Positions 17,516 to 29,484 of a stretch of DNA of 64,000 nt are shown here, piece by piece (position 1 is the first letter of the stretch; every line of letters starts with the position of its first letter). The stretch spans positions 1 to 64,000 of the forward strand of contig NZ_JAHOEA010000010.1 in NCBI RefSeq assembly GCF_019127135.1, in the 5' to 3' direction. The notes under the pieces are model-generated. The model worked only from the letters and a program-made list of their open reading frames with translations, searched no databases and was not told the DNA's origin. The translations under genes were made by a program, and so were the position numbers. The DNA is from Segatella copri (GTDB lineage Bacteria > Bacteroidota > Bacteroidia > Bacteroidales > Bacteroidaceae).

Positions 17516-17869
17516 GGGGTTTTCTACCTATTTCTAGGTACAAAATGCATGAAAATGCGTGTTTTATTCGTTATTTTTTGATTTATGTCAAAAAAATGTG
17601 CAATCGTTTGAACAGTTTCCCCCCTTTAGAATGATAATTGGTATTTCCTGAACGATTTTTTCATAGTCTTTTAAACGAATTGTCATCGCAATCGTCTATA
17701 ATAACGTAGAAAGAGCAGAAATGCTGAGTTTTTTAGGGAGATTCATACACGAAATAGGGATTTTTCTTATCGTATTCCCGATTTTTTTGCGAACTTTGCA
17801 CCCGAAAGAACAATAGGAAGTATTGGGTATATATAAATAAGAGTGATAAAAATAAATATATAGAAAGCA
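17516..17869. other. AT-rich gene-free stretch before DUF4923 gene
   Basis: About 350 bases without a plausible gene. Near the right end, GAACTTTG (about 17791-17798) is one base from the -7 consensus and is the likeliest promoter box for the gene at 17870. No repeat or structured RNA was recognised. Confidence 0.4.
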
Positions 17870-18745
17870 ATGAAAAAGGTATTTCTTTTGGCTGCCCTCG
17901 TGCTCGCATGCACAGCTGGCAGCAACGCAAGCGCTATGAACGAGGCAGCGCTCAATGCCTCAATGTCTGAGATGATGCCGGTTAAGAAAACGGCTAAGAA
18001 GACAACAAAGAAGACTTCGAAGAAGACTTCTAAGAAAACTACGACCAAGAAGACTTCTACAAAGAAAACAACTTCTGCAGCATCTAACACTACAGCAGCG
18101 ACAACAACAACTGCTGCAACAACCAGCAATGCCGCCGCTTCTACCAGTGCAACCGGCAATTCAGGCTCTGCCATAGCTGGTATCTTGGGTGCTGTACTGG
18201 GCGGAAACTCTAACAGCAGCAGCTCTGCAGGTAGCAGCATTATCAATGGCATTCTGAATAATGTAATCGGTTCAGGTACCTTCAGCAAGCAGGATCTCTG
18301 TGCCCATACCTGGAAGTACAGCAAGCCGGGATGCGCCTTTACTTCTGAGAATCTCCTGGCAAAGGCTGGCGGTGAGATTGCTGCCAACAAGGTAGAGGAG
18401 AAGTTGGGTGAGTATTACAGCAAGTTTGGTTTCAGCGGCTCAAACACCTATTTCACCTTCAAAACTGATGGAACTTTCGCTGCCAAGATAGATGGCAGGT
18501 CATGGCAGGGCAATTATACTTTTGATGAGAAGACTCACGCCATTCAGATGAAGGGATTAATCTTGAGTATGTCGGGTTATGCTACGAAGGCTGCCAATGG
18601 CATCAGCCTGCTCTTCGACCAGAAGAAGTTGCTCAACCTCATCAAGACCATCGGTTCCCTCAAGGGTAATTCTACGCTCAGCGCTCTCGGTACTATCGCC
18701 AATAATTACGATGGTATGCGTGTAGGTTTCGAGATGACTAAGTAA
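17870..18745 (+). CDS. exported DUF4923-type protein with Lys/Thr-rich tract
   Basis: A 291-residue exported protein. A signal peptide (about 1-21, ending SNASA) is followed by an unusual Lys/Thr/Ser tract (about 38-70, repeats of KKTSKKT), then a Thr/Ala/Ser-rich linker, a short hydrophobic AIAGILGAVLGG stretch and a C-terminal globular domain (about 140-291) that I recognise as DUF4923, a lipocalin-like Bacteroidota domain (SKQDLCAHTWKYSKPGCAF near its start). The function is unknown. The Lys-rich tract resembles histone-H1-like tails and could bind anionic polymers such as DNA or polysaccharide. It converges on bglX, with a shared terminator at 18784-18848. Confidence 0.7.
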   Translation: MKKVFLLAALVLACTAGSNASAMNEAALNASMSEMMPVKKTAKKTTKKTSKKTSKKTTTKKTSTKKTTSAASNTTAATTTTAATTSNAAASTSATGNSGSAIAGILGAVLGGNSNSSSSAGSSIINGILNNVIGSGTFSKQDLCAHTWKYSKPGCAFTSENLLAKAGGEIAANKVEEKLGEYYSKFGFSGSNTYFTFKTDGTFAAKIDGRSWQGNYTFDEKTHAIQMKGLILSMSGYATKAANGISLLFDQKKLLNLIKTIGSLKGNSTLSALGTIANNYDGMRVGFEMTK

Positions 18746-18783
18746 TAACCGAGCCTTCTGTTGGAGTGGGCTCAGTAGATGAT

Positions 18784-18848
18784 AATCGCCCTGTAAGAAG
18801 TAAAGCATCTTTCAAGCTATGCTTTTGCTTCTTGCAGGGCGATTTTAT
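18784..18848. terminator. bidirectional terminator between DUF4923 gene and bglX
   Basis: A 17-bp stem (18784-18800 with 18828-18844, AATCGCCCTG core, one G-T pair) with T-rich 3' flank. Confidence 0.8.
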
Positions 18849-18851
18849 TGT

Positions 18852-21221
18852 TTATTTTACGCTCAGTTTCATTGTCTTTACATCCTTGCTGTTGGTTCCT
18901 ATCATAATCTGGAAGTCGCCAGGTTCTATCACGTGCTTCAGATCTGAGTTGTAGAACTTGAGCATATCTGGGGTGATATCAAAGCTTACCTCCTTGCTCT
19001 CACCTACTGCCAGATGGATGCGCTGGAAACCTTTCAGCTCCTTTACAGGACGGGAGATGCTGGCTACCATGTCACGTATGTAGAGCTGCACAATCTCGTC
19101 GGCATCGCGGGAACCACTGTTCTTAACGGTGACGCTAGCTGTAATCTTCTTGCCATCCTGCCATTCGGTAGCCTCCTCATTGCTGATGCCGGCCTCCTGG
19201 CTGCTCAGGCGGAAGTTGCTGTATGAAAAGTTGGTATAGCTCAAGCCGTAACCGAAAGGATAGAGCGGACCATTGCTTACATCCAGGCAGTTGCTGGCAA
19301 ACTTGGCAAACTTCTCATTATCGTCTGCTACAGGGCGGCCGGTGTTCTGATGGTTATAGTAGAGAGGCTCCTGACCGGTAGTCTTAGGCATCGAAGTGGT
19401 GAGCTTACCCGATGGCGATTTGTCGCCAAAGATGACATCGCAGAGTGCATCGCCCATCTCTGAGCCTCCAAACCATACATTCATGATGGCTGGTACATGG
19501 GCTTTCTCCCAAGTAAGAACCGTAGGACGGCCCGCAAAGTTGAGGAGCACTACTGGCTTGCCCGTCTTCAGGAGTTCGGCAAGCAGTTCGCGCTGTACGT
19601 CCGGCATCTCCAGGTTGGTACGGCTACTGCATTCGCCGCTCATCTCGGCACTTTCGCCCATAGCACATACTATCACATCCGCCTCTTTAGCTATCTTCAG
19701 CGCTTCAGCCTTCATCTCAGCCTCGTAGCCCCAGTTGATCGGTTTACCGGATTCGCCGTTTTTCTGCAGCTCCTGATTGCGCCAGATATTGCTTCCCTGG
19801 GCATATAATAAGGTGGCTTTTCCGGCAAGTGCATGCTCCATTGCCTCCTTGATGGTGGTATATTTAGATGGTGCCTGAGCCACACTCCATGTACCGGCTA
19901 TGTTGTTTCGGGTGTCGGCAAGCGGACCTATCAGGGCTATCTTTCCTTCCTTCTTCAGTGGCAGGATATTTCCTTCGTTCTTCAGGAGCACGAAGGTCTC
20001 TGCAGCTACATCTCGGGCTGCCTGACGGTTCTCTGCGGTATAAATTTCGCTCTTGCTGCGCTTGGTGTTGCAGTAGCGGTAAGGGTCGCTGAACAGGCCC
20101 AGTTTATATTTCGCTTCCAGAATGCGGCGGCAGGCGATGTTCACATCCTCCTCGCTCACCTTTCCTTCTGCTATGCTCTTAGCCAAATGCTTTACGAAGG
20201 CGTTGGAGCACATGTCCATATCGGTACCCGCCTTCAGTGCCTGTTCTGATGCCTCCTTGATGTCTTTAGCCGTTCCGTGCTGCAGAATCTCGGCGATAGA
20301 AGCGTAATCGGTAACAACGAAACCGTTGAATCCCCACTGCTTTCTCAAGACATCGGTCATCATCCATTTGTTGGCTGTAGCAGGTATGTAGTCGATGAGA
20401 TTGAATGAAGACATCACGCTGCCTACACCAGCCTTCACCACTGCCTCGTAAGGCGGCAGATACTGGTTCATCATGCGCACGCGGCTCATATCTACCGTGT
20501 TATATTCCTTACCGCTCTCAACGCCTCCGTACAGGGCAAAATGCTTCAGACAAGCCATGATGCGGTTGGCTCTCAGAATCTCTTCTGTGCGCATATCCAC
20601 GCCCTGGTAGCCCAGGGTCATCGCTGCTCCCATCACGCCGCTCAGGAAAGGATCCTCGCCATTTCCTTCGCTGATTCGTCCCCAGCGGGCATCGAGTGCA
20701 ATGTCTACCATAGGAGAGAATGTCCAGTTGATGCCGTCGGCACTGGCTTCCTTGGCCGATACTTCGCCTACCTTCTTCATCGCCTCGGTATCCCATGAGC
20801 AGGAGAGGGCGAGAGGGATAGGGAACATCGTTTCGTAACCATGAATCACGTCCATACCTACGAGCAGCGGGATGCCCAGACGGCTGTTCTTGATGGCGAT
20901 TTCCTGCAGAGCCTTGATCTTATCGAGCCCTTTTATATTGAAAACTCCGCCCATGTTGCCCTGGGCTATATCGCCGCCTACCTGGGTGTCAAGTGCGCCG
21001 CCGGTGGTGATGTCGCCAGCTACCATCAGGTTCAGCTGACCAATCTTCTCCTGTAGCGTCATCTTCGCCATCAGTTGGTCGATATACTCCTTCATGGGTA
21101 GAATCTTGCCTTTCTTGGTTGTGGCAGTTACTTTTTTCTTAGGGGCTGCGGTATAGGCGAAAGCAGGTGCTGCCATAGAACCAGCCAAAAGAAATGTGAG
21201 TGATAAAAGTGCTGTTCTCAT
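18852..21221 (-). CDS. bglX: periplasmic beta-glucosidase, GH3 (BglX-type)
   Basis: Hydrolyses terminal beta-glucosidic bonds of oligosaccharides. The 789-residue protein has a signal peptide (about 1-23), the GH3 TIM-barrel domain (about 40-400), the alpha/beta sandwich (about 420-620) and a C-terminal fibronectin III-like domain (690-789). The nucleophile aspartate lies in GFVVTDYASI. KHFALYGG and the SFNLIDY region line the active site. The length and layout are those of E. coli BglX. It is transcribed towards the DUF4923 gene, with the DUF6377 regulator gene divergent at its 5' side (about 300 bp), suggesting possible shared control. Confidence 0.93.
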   Translation of the reverse strand: MRTALLSLTFLLAGSMAAPAFAYTAAPKKKVTATTKKGKILPMKEYIDQLMAKMTLQEKIGQLNLMVAGDITTGGALDTQVGGDIAQGNMGGVFNIKGLDKIKALQEIAIKNSRLGIPLLVGMDVIHGYETMFPIPLALSCSWDTEAMKKVGEVSAKEASADGINWTFSPMVDIALDARWGRISEGNGEDPFLSGVMGAAMTLGYQGVDMRTEEILRANRIMACLKHFALYGGVESGKEYNTVDMSRVRMMNQYLPPYEAVVKAGVGSVMSSFNLIDYIPATANKWMMTDVLRKQWGFNGFVVTDYASIAEILQHGTAKDIKEASEQALKAGTDMDMCSNAFVKHLAKSIAEGKVSEEDVNIACRRILEAKYKLGLFSDPYRYCNTKRSKSEIYTAENRQAARDVAAETFVLLKNEGNILPLKKEGKIALIGPLADTRNNIAGTWSVAQAPSKYTTIKEAMEHALAGKATLLYAQGSNIWRNQELQKNGESGKPINWGYEAEMKAEALKIAKEADVIVCAMGESAEMSGECSSRTNLEMPDVQRELLAELLKTGKPVVLLNFAGRPTVLTWEKAHVPAIMNVWFGGSEMGDALCDVIFGDKSPSGKLTTSMPKTTGQEPLYYNHQNTGRPVADDNEKFAKFASNCLDVSNGPLYPFGYGLSYTNFSYSNFRLSSQEAGISNEEATEWQDGKKITASVTVKNSGSRDADEIVQLYIRDMVASISRPVKELKGFQRIHLAVGESKEVSFDITPDMLKFYNSDLKHVIEPGDFQIMIGTNSKDVKTMKLSVK

Positions 21222-21306
21222 TGTTTATTATGTTAATTGTTATTTTTATGTTTATCTTATGCAAAGATAATAAAAAAGATGATACGATGCGCGATAGAAA
21301 TGTTAA

Positions 21307-23184
<1,878 letters not shown>

Positions 23185-23211
23185 TAAGTCAAGCTTTTTT
23201 TGAGTGGATAG

Positions 23212-23247
23212 AAGTTTGACGCCCTATTTCAAGGCGCCAAACTTTTA
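23212..23247 (+). terminator. hairpin after DUF6377 gene
   Basis: The arms AAGTTTG..CGCC and GGCG..CAAACTT (23212-23244) are followed by TTTT-poor, A/T-rich sequence. Confidence 0.55.
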
Positions 23248-23253
23248 AATATG

Positions 23254-23310
23254 CTGAAGTTTCGCAAGTAAGCTCCTAGCCCGTACTTGAACCACTTGCG
23301 AAACTTCAGT
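23254..23310. repeat. hairpin carrying 33-bp dispersed repeat, copy B
   Basis: A perfect 16-bp inverted repeat (23254-23269 with 23294-23309, CTGAAGTTTCGCAAGT). The right part (23278-23310) matches 102-134 with one mismatch. Confidence 0.75.
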
Positions 23311-23370
23311 AACATGTATAGAGAAGCTGTGTCTCATAAGAGTAAATGCTTCGGGGTAGTCATCATTTTT

Positions 23371-25635
23371 TTAAAAGAGTTCGAAGACTTTCTTGAGCTT
23401 CAGATTATCGGCTGCATTACCAACAAGAGCCTCAAACTTTCCGGCTTCAGCCTTCCAGGATGAAGATGCCTCATCGTAGAAACTGAGGGCCTCTTTGCTG
23501 ATGGTGATGCTGATATCCTTGCTCTCACCTGGCCGGAGATAAACCTTCTGAAATCCCTTCAGTTCCTTCTGAGGGCGGTCTACTGATGCCTTGACATCGT
23601 GGATATAGAGCTGAACCGTCTCAGATCCGGCGCACTTTCCGGTATTCTTTACGTTTACGGTAAAGGTGATTGTACCGTCCTGCTTCATCTGCGCCTTGTC
23701 GCTGCGGAGATTAGAGATGGCAAACTGGGTGTAGCTCAAGCCGTGACCGAATGCAAAGGTAGGCTTGATGCGCTCCTTATCGGTCCAGCGGTAACCTACA
23801 TAGATGCCTTCCTTATATTCCTCATCAATGATGTTGCCCTTTGTGCCGGCTCCACCTTCCTGGCGCCAGGTTCCCGGATAGGTATTGAGTGCATGAGCAC
23901 CTGTTTCCTTCAGCGAGTTGACCCATGTAAACGGCAACTTTCCGCTAGGGTTTGCATCGCCTGTAAGGATGCTTGCAAGGGCTTCGCCGCTCTCCGAACC
24001 GATGAACCAGCCCTGTACGATGCCGGCAACCTTAGCCTTCCAAGGCATAGCTACCGCATTGCCCGAGATGTTGACATAAACGAAGTTTCTGTTTGCCTTA
24101 GCCAAAGCCTCGATCAGCTTATCCTGATGGTATGGCAACTCATAATGCTTGCGGTCGTGACCCTCACAGTCCTGGAAATCGCTCTTGTTCAGACCACCAA
24201 ACATGATGACATAGTCGGCAGTCTTGGCTTTCTTTACGGCTTCGGCTATCAGTTCAGCCTCGCTGCGCTTGTCTTCCAGGTTCTGACCGGTTGTAACGCC
24301 ATTGTAGTTGCCCGTTACATCGCCCACATATCCGCGGGCATAATCTACCTCGATGCCGTCCTTGCCCAGGCGCGTCTTCAGACCATCGAGAGGCGAAATC
24401 TCGCGCTGTACCTTGAGCGAAGAAGAGCCTCCGCCTACGGTCATCATCTTGATGGCATTCTCGCCTACTACCAGTACGCGCTTAGCCTTCTGGGTGTTGA
24501 TAGGAAGCACATTGTTCCTGTTCTGGAGCAATACGATGCCTTCCTCAGCAATCTGTCTGGCTGCTGCATAATGGCTCTCTGAGCAGAGGAAACCATGAGG
24601 GCGGTTCGGATTCATCGTGGTGCGATAGAAAAGGCGCAATACGCGGCGCACCTTATCGTCCAGCTCCTTCTGGGTGAACTTGCCTTCCTGTATGGCCTTC
24701 ATGTAAGGCATGGAGAGATAATAGTTGTCGTAGGCATTGGTAGCGCCCATCGTAAGACCGTCTGTCCAGGTGCCGAACTCCATATCCAGCCCGTTCTTTA
24801 CAGACTGCTCCAGATCGTGGGCACCGCCCCAGTCGCTCACCACGACACCATCATACTTCCAGTCGCCCTTCAGAATCTTGTTCAGGGTCCACTGGTTGTG
24901 GCAGTTGTGCTCATTCTTATATAGGTTGTAGGCTCCCATGATACCCCATGTCTTACCCTTCTCAACAGCCGCCTTGAAGGCAGGGAGATAGATTTCATGG
25001 AGAGCACGGTCGCTGACGATTACGTTCACCTGATGGCGGTATTCCTCGTCATTGTTCAGACAATAGTGCTTTACGCAGGCTGATACGCCCTTAGACTGCA
25101 ATCCCTGGATATATGGCACTACCATGATGCTTGCCAGGAACGGATCTTCGCCCATATACTCGAAGTTGCGGCCGTTGAGAGGCGTGCGGTAGATGTTGAC
25201 GCCAGGACCCAGAATCATGTCCTTGCCGCGATACAGGGCTTCTTCGCCCAATGCTTCGCCATAGATGCGGCTCATCTGCGGATTCCATGATGCGGCAAGA
25301 CAGGTGAGGGCAGGGAAGGCTACGCAGGAGTCGTTGGTCTGACCAGCCTGTTCCCACTCATCCCACAATACGTCAGGACGCACTCCGTGAGGTCCGTCAT
25401 CCGTCCAGAAGTCAGGAAATCCCAAGCGTGGTACACCGGCTGATGAAAACTTGCTCTGAGCATGGATGATGCGTATCTTCTCTGCCAGCGTCATGCGGGA
25501 GATGGCATCATCGATGCGCTGCTCTACTGGCTTGGTCTGGTCGAGATAGACTGGCAATTGTCTGGTAGTCTGCTGTGCCTGAGATGGAGCGATGGCTGCA
25601 ACCGACAGGACACATGATAAAATGAACTGTTTCAT
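23371..25635 (-). CDS. exported GH3 beta-glucosidase of beta-glucan locus
   Basis: A 754-residue GH3 enzyme distinct from the upstream BglX. It has a signal peptide (about 1-20, ending SQAQ), the GH3 barrel with nucleophile Asp in YDGVVVSDWGG, KHYCLNNDEEYRHQ around the substrate pocket, the alpha/beta sandwich and a fibronectin III-like end (VKNTGKCAGSETVQLYI). It is expected to release glucose (or a related sugar) from oligosaccharides in the periplasm. It is divergent from the SusC gene with about 555 bp between, so it probably belongs to the same utilisation locus as SusCD and GH16. A TAATTTTG box lies at 25743-25750. Confidence 0.9.
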   Translation of the reverse strand: MKQFILSCVLSVAAIAPSQAQQTTRQLPVYLDQTKPVEQRIDDAISRMTLAEKIRIIHAQSKFSSAGVPRLGFPDFWTDDGPHGVRPDVLWDEWEQAGQTNDSCVAFPALTCLAASWNPQMSRIYGEALGEEALYRGKDMILGPGVNIYRTPLNGRNFEYMGEDPFLASIMVVPYIQGLQSKGVSACVKHYCLNNDEEYRHQVNVIVSDRALHEIYLPAFKAAVEKGKTWGIMGAYNLYKNEHNCHNQWTLNKILKGDWKYDGVVVSDWGGAHDLEQSVKNGLDMEFGTWTDGLTMGATNAYDNYYLSMPYMKAIQEGKFTQKELDDKVRRVLRLFYRTTMNPNRPHGFLCSESHYAAARQIAEEGIVLLQNRNNVLPINTQKAKRVLVVGENAIKMMTVGGGSSSLKVQREISPLDGLKTRLGKDGIEVDYARGYVGDVTGNYNGVTTGQNLEDKRSEAELIAEAVKKAKTADYVIMFGGLNKSDFQDCEGHDRKHYELPYHQDKLIEALAKANRNFVYVNISGNAVAMPWKAKVAGIVQGWFIGSESGEALASILTGDANPSGKLPFTWVNSLKETGAHALNTYPGTWRQEGGAGTKGNIIDEEYKEGIYVGYRWTDKERIKPTFAFGHGLSYTQFAISNLRSDKAQMKQDGTITFTVNVKNTGKCAGSETVQLYIHDVKASVDRPQKELKGFQKVYLRPGESKDISITISKEALSFYDEASSSWKAEAGKFEALVGNAADNLKLKKVFELF

Positions 25636-26190
25636 AAGTAATGAATATTTATTATGGTTTGTTTATTTCTTGCAGTTGTTTGTTTTTGCACACCGCCTCT
25701 CACGTCTTTTGTGTGTTTTAGGCGTATATGCTCATTCATCTGCAAAATTACTAAATAAATAATGAAAAAATGATGGATGATAAGTGAAAAGTGGATGGGT
25801 GTAAAAAATATAACTTTTGTAAACGGCTGATAATTAATAAGATAGATGTACTGTGGCGCGAATGAAAAGTGGCAGAGTGTGAACACTGAAATATACTGAT
25901 ATAACGTTTCAGTGGTGTTCTAGCCTCATTTCCTCCATTTTTCCCCATCCACTTTCGTATAGTTGTTAAAAATAGATAAGTATCTGAAAACAAACTATAT
26001 AAGTTGTTTTGAACAAGCATTTTTTCCACTTATCTGTTGAAGGGGCTAGGATTTATCAAAAAATCATATTATATTTGCAATCGGAAACACGGCTTAACGC
26101 ATTTTAGGAAATGCACAGCCGCACAGTCTTATACATTATTATAATAGAGTGAACTAACAAATAGATATTTTTCTAAACTAATAATCGAAT
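25636..26190. promoter_or_regulatory. divergent control region between GH3 and SusC genes
   Basis: 555 gene-free bases. The minus strand has TAATTTTG at 25743-25750 for the GH3 gene. The plus strand has TATATTTG at 26070-26077 for SusC, without a clear -33 TTTG, typical of activator-dependent promoters. The SusC leader (about 26084-26190) carries a short hairpin (GCATTT / AAATGC, 26098-26113). No recognised operator was found. Confidence 0.55.
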
Positions 26191-29100
26191 ATGAAAACAA
26201 AAAGTCTATTGCTGGCGACTGCATTATTGATGTCGACGTCAGCGCTCGCACAGAAAAACACCTTCAAAGGTGTCGTGTTGGATGACCTGGGTGAACCCGT
26301 TATCGGAGCCACCGTACAGGTTAAAGGCGTCAAGGGTGCCGGTGCAATTACCGACCTTGATGGTAACTTTGTCATCGATGCAGATGCTAACCAGACCTTG
26401 GTTATTACCTACATTGGCTACAAGGATGCAGAGATTCGTCCTTCAGCCAACATGAAGATTACTCTGAAACAAGACGACAAAGCTCTGGACGAAGTGGTTG
26501 TTGTAGGTTACGGTGTTCAGAAGAAGAGCGTGGTAACTGCTGCTATCGCTAAAGTGAGCACCGAAGATTTGGCTGGCAAGAGCCCAGTGCGTGTTGATAA
26601 CGCATTGAAGGGTCTGGCTGCCGGTGTCAACGTAACCTCTTCTTCAGGTCAGCCTGGTGCATCTCCTAAAGTCCGTATTCGCGGTACAGGTACTATCAAC
26701 AATTCAGATCCTCTCTACATCGTAGACGGTATGCCTATCGAGGGTGGTCTCGACTATCTCAACCCTAGTGATATCGAGAGTATCGAGGTACTGAAGGATG
26801 CCGCATCAGGTGCTATCTATGGAGCCCGTGCTGCCAACGGTGTAATTCTCGTAACCACCAAGAAGGGTAAGATAGGAAAAGCACAGATCAACTATAACTT
26901 CTCATACGGCTGGCAGAGCGCATGGAAGAAGCGTGATGTGACAAGCGCCACTGACTACGCCATCCTTCAGAACGAGCGTGCAGTGAATGGCGGTCAGGCT
27001 CCTATCTATGCTGATCCATACAAACTGACCGACTCCAATGGTAATGCCATCAATGGTTTTGGTACTGATTGGCAAGACTTGGTATTCAATGACAATGCCC
27101 CTGTTCAGAACCATGAGGTAAGCATCAGTGGTGCTTCTGACAAGGTCAACTACTACCTCTCTCTTGGCTACTACAAGCAGGAAGGTATCGTAGGTGGTAA
27201 CTACGGACAGAGCAACTACGAGCGTCTCTCCCTGCGCAGCAACAATATATATAATGTAATAGATGCTAGCAAGGACCGCAACTTCCTCAATAAGCTCGAT
27301 GTAACCGTCAACATGGCTTACACCCGTGTAAAGAGTACAGGTATCGATGCCAATAGTATCTATGGTTCTGTATTGGGTAGTGCCCTCTATCTTGCTCCAA
27401 CATTGGCTCCTACGGTAACCAATAGCAATGTGGCGAAGAAGTATTATGATGCCTACGAGGATCCTAACACATACGATGCTAATGGTAAAGTGAACGGTAC
27501 TCGTGATACTTACGAGCTTCTCCGTGATGCCAATGGCAACTATTATACGATCCCTGGTATGGGTGGTACCTATCAGGAGATGAACAACCCTCTTGCCATG
27601 ATGGCGCGCCCAGCAGGTAAGAACTGGTCACACAAGTTTGTGCCTAAGTTCTCTATCGACCTCCAGCTCTGGGATAACTTGAAGTATCATTTCACTTATA
27701 GTGCCGACCTCAGCTTCTGGGGTACAGATAGCTATACTGCATCCAAGTATTACCTCTCAGGTAATAACTATTCTACACATACCTCAGCTTACAAGAGCTC
27801 TGACAAGGGTATCAACTGGCAGGTAGAGAATACTTTGACTTACGATAAGACTATCGGCAAACACAGTTTTGCTGTTGTCTTGGGTCAGAGTGCAATGAAG
27901 AACAAAAGCGATTATCTGAACGGTAGCCGTTGGAATCTTGTGAATGTAAACAAGCCTTCTATCGACTATGCTACCGGCAACTACGAGCAGACCATCGTGA
28001 AGGATGCTGACGGAAAGATCATCTCTGTAGGTGCGCCTCAGATTCAGCATAGCGTATCGGGCGGTAACAACGTGGTACATGCCATCTCTTCACTCTTTGG
28101 CCGTTTGAGCTACAATTACGATGAGAAATATATGCTCCAGGCTACAATCCGCCGAGATGGCTCAAGCCGTTTCGGACCATCTCATAAATATGGTACCTTC
28201 CCATCAGCTTCTGTTGGTTGGAACATCATGAACGAGAAGTTTATGGAGGGCACCCGCGACTGGTTGAGTAACCTCAAGTTCCGTGCCAGCTGGGGTAAGA
28301 ATGGTAATGATAATATCGGAGACTTCCGTTATACCGTATTGACCTCTATGGGCAACAACGTGCTTTTCGGTAAGAACGCTGTCAAGTTTAATGGCTCTAA
28401 GGCGAATGCCACAGCCAATGAAGACTTGAAGTGGGAGGAGAGTGAGCAGACTGATATCGGTTTCGACTTCGGTTTCTTCGGCAGTGCGCTGACATTCTCA
28501 GCTGACTATTATGTAAAGAAGACCAACGGTATGTTGATTACTATGCCTATCCCAAGCTACGTAGGTGAGACCAAGCCAATCGGTAACGTGGGTGATATGA
28601 AGAACTCTGGTCTTGAGTTTGAGCTCGGCTATAAGTGGCACATCTCTGATGCTCGCTTCAATGCCAAGGCTAATGTTACCTATCTGCACAATGAGTTGAC
28701 CAACCTCGGTAATGATACCGGTTACATCGACCTCGATAGCTTCCAGGGCATCTCTGGCGGTGGAACTCGTGGATCTAACGGTCAGCCTTTCCCATACTTC
28801 TATGGTTATAAGACAGCTGGTGTGTTCCAGAATATGTCAGAGGTTCAGGCTTACGTAAATAAGGATGGTAATATGATTATGCCAGATGCCAAACCAGGTG
28901 ATGTACGTTTCGTTGATGTCAATGGTGATGGTAAAATCGATCCAGATGACCGCACCAACATCGGTAATGGTACACCTTCATGGACCTTCGGTTTCAACTT
29001 CAATGCTGAGTGGAAAGGCTTCGACCTCAATCTCTTCTTGCAGGGTGTAACGGGTAATAAGGTATTTGATGCAACCTATCGTACAGATGTGTTCTCTGGC

Positions 29101-29454
29101 AACTTCCCTACTTGGATGCTCGACAGATGGACTGGTGAGGGTACATCTAATAAGTATCCTATCCTGAAGAATGGCGATGCTACCAACTGGCAGGTTTCTG
29201 ACCTCTATCTTTGCGATGGCTCTTACTTGAGATTGAAGAATATCTCTTTGGGTTACACCTTGCCAAAGCAGTTGACCCAGAAACTCTCTATCAGCCGCTT
29301 GCGCTTCTACGTGATGGCAGAAAACCTCATCACATGGACCAAGTACTGGGGCTTCGACCCAGAGATTTCATCAGGTGGTACCTCTCTCGGTGTAGACTAT
29401 GGTGTATATCCACAGGCTCGCACCTATACCATCGGTTTCAATCTTTCATTCTAA
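26191..29454 (+). CDS. SusC/RagA-type TonB-dependent outer-membrane transporter
   Basis: Imports oligosaccharides across the outer membrane using TonB energy. The 1087 residues are typical of SusC. A signal peptide (to about residue 21) precedes a carboxypeptidase-regulatory-like domain (about 24-95, FKGVVLDDLGEPVIGATVQV). Then come the TonB-box-like DEVVVVGYGVQKK, the plug (105-230, with SDPLYIVDGMPI and YGARAANGVILVTTKKG) and a 22-strand barrel ending in Phe (TIGFNLSF). It is followed after about 30 bases by its SusD partner, an SGBP-type lipoprotein and a GH16 enzyme, so the likely substrate is a beta-glucan. Confidence 0.96.
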   Translation: MKTKSLLLATALLMSTSALAQKNTFKGVVLDDLGEPVIGATVQVKGVKGAGAITDLDGNFVIDADANQTLVITYIGYKDAEIRPSANMKITLKQDDKALDEVVVVGYGVQKKSVVTAAIAKVSTEDLAGKSPVRVDNALKGLAAGVNVTSSSGQPGASPKVRIRGTGTINNSDPLYIVDGMPIEGGLDYLNPSDIESIEVLKDAASGAIYGARAANGVILVTTKKGKIGKAQINYNFSYGWQSAWKKRDVTSATDYAILQNERAVNGGQAPIYADPYKLTDSNGNAINGFGTDWQDLVFNDNAPVQNHEVSISGASDKVNYYLSLGYYKQEGIVGGNYGQSNYERLSLRSNNIYNVIDASKDRNFLNKLDVTVNMAYTRVKSTGIDANSIYGSVLGSALYLAPTLAPTVTNSNVAKKYYDAYEDPNTYDANGKVNGTRDTYELLRDANGNYYTIPGMGGTYQEMNNPLAMMARPAGKNWSHKFVPKFSIDLQLWDNLKYHFTYSADLSFWGTDSYTASKYYLSGNNYSTHTSAYKSSDKGINWQVENTLTYDKTIGKHSFAVVLGQSAMKNKSDYLNGSRWNLVNVNKPSIDYATGNYEQTIVKDADGKIISVGAPQIQHSVSGGNNVVHAISSLFGRLSYNYDEKYMLQATIRRDGSSRFGPSHKYGTFPSASVGWNIMNEKFMEGTRDWLSNLKFRASWGKNGNDNIGDFRYTVLTSMGNNVLFGKNAVKFNGSKANATANEDLKWEESEQTDIGFDFGFFGSALTFSADYYVKKTNGMLITMPIPSYVGETKPIGNVGDMKNSGLEFELGYKWHISDARFNAKANVTYLHNELTNLGNDTGYIDLDSFQGISGGGTRGSNGQPFPYFYGYKTAGVFQNMSEVQAYVNKDGNMIMPDAKPGDVRFVDVNGDGKIDPDDRTNIGNGTPSWTFGFNFNAEWKGFDLNLFLQGVTGNKVFDATYRTDVFSGNFPTWMLDRWTGEGTSNKYPILKNGDATNWQVSDLYLCDGSYLRLKNISLGYTLPKQLTQKLSISRLRFYVMAENLITWTKYWGFDPEISSGGTSLGVDYGVYPQARTYTIGFNLSF

Positions 29455-29484
29455 CATCAATAACCTCTTAAAACATTGACAATT

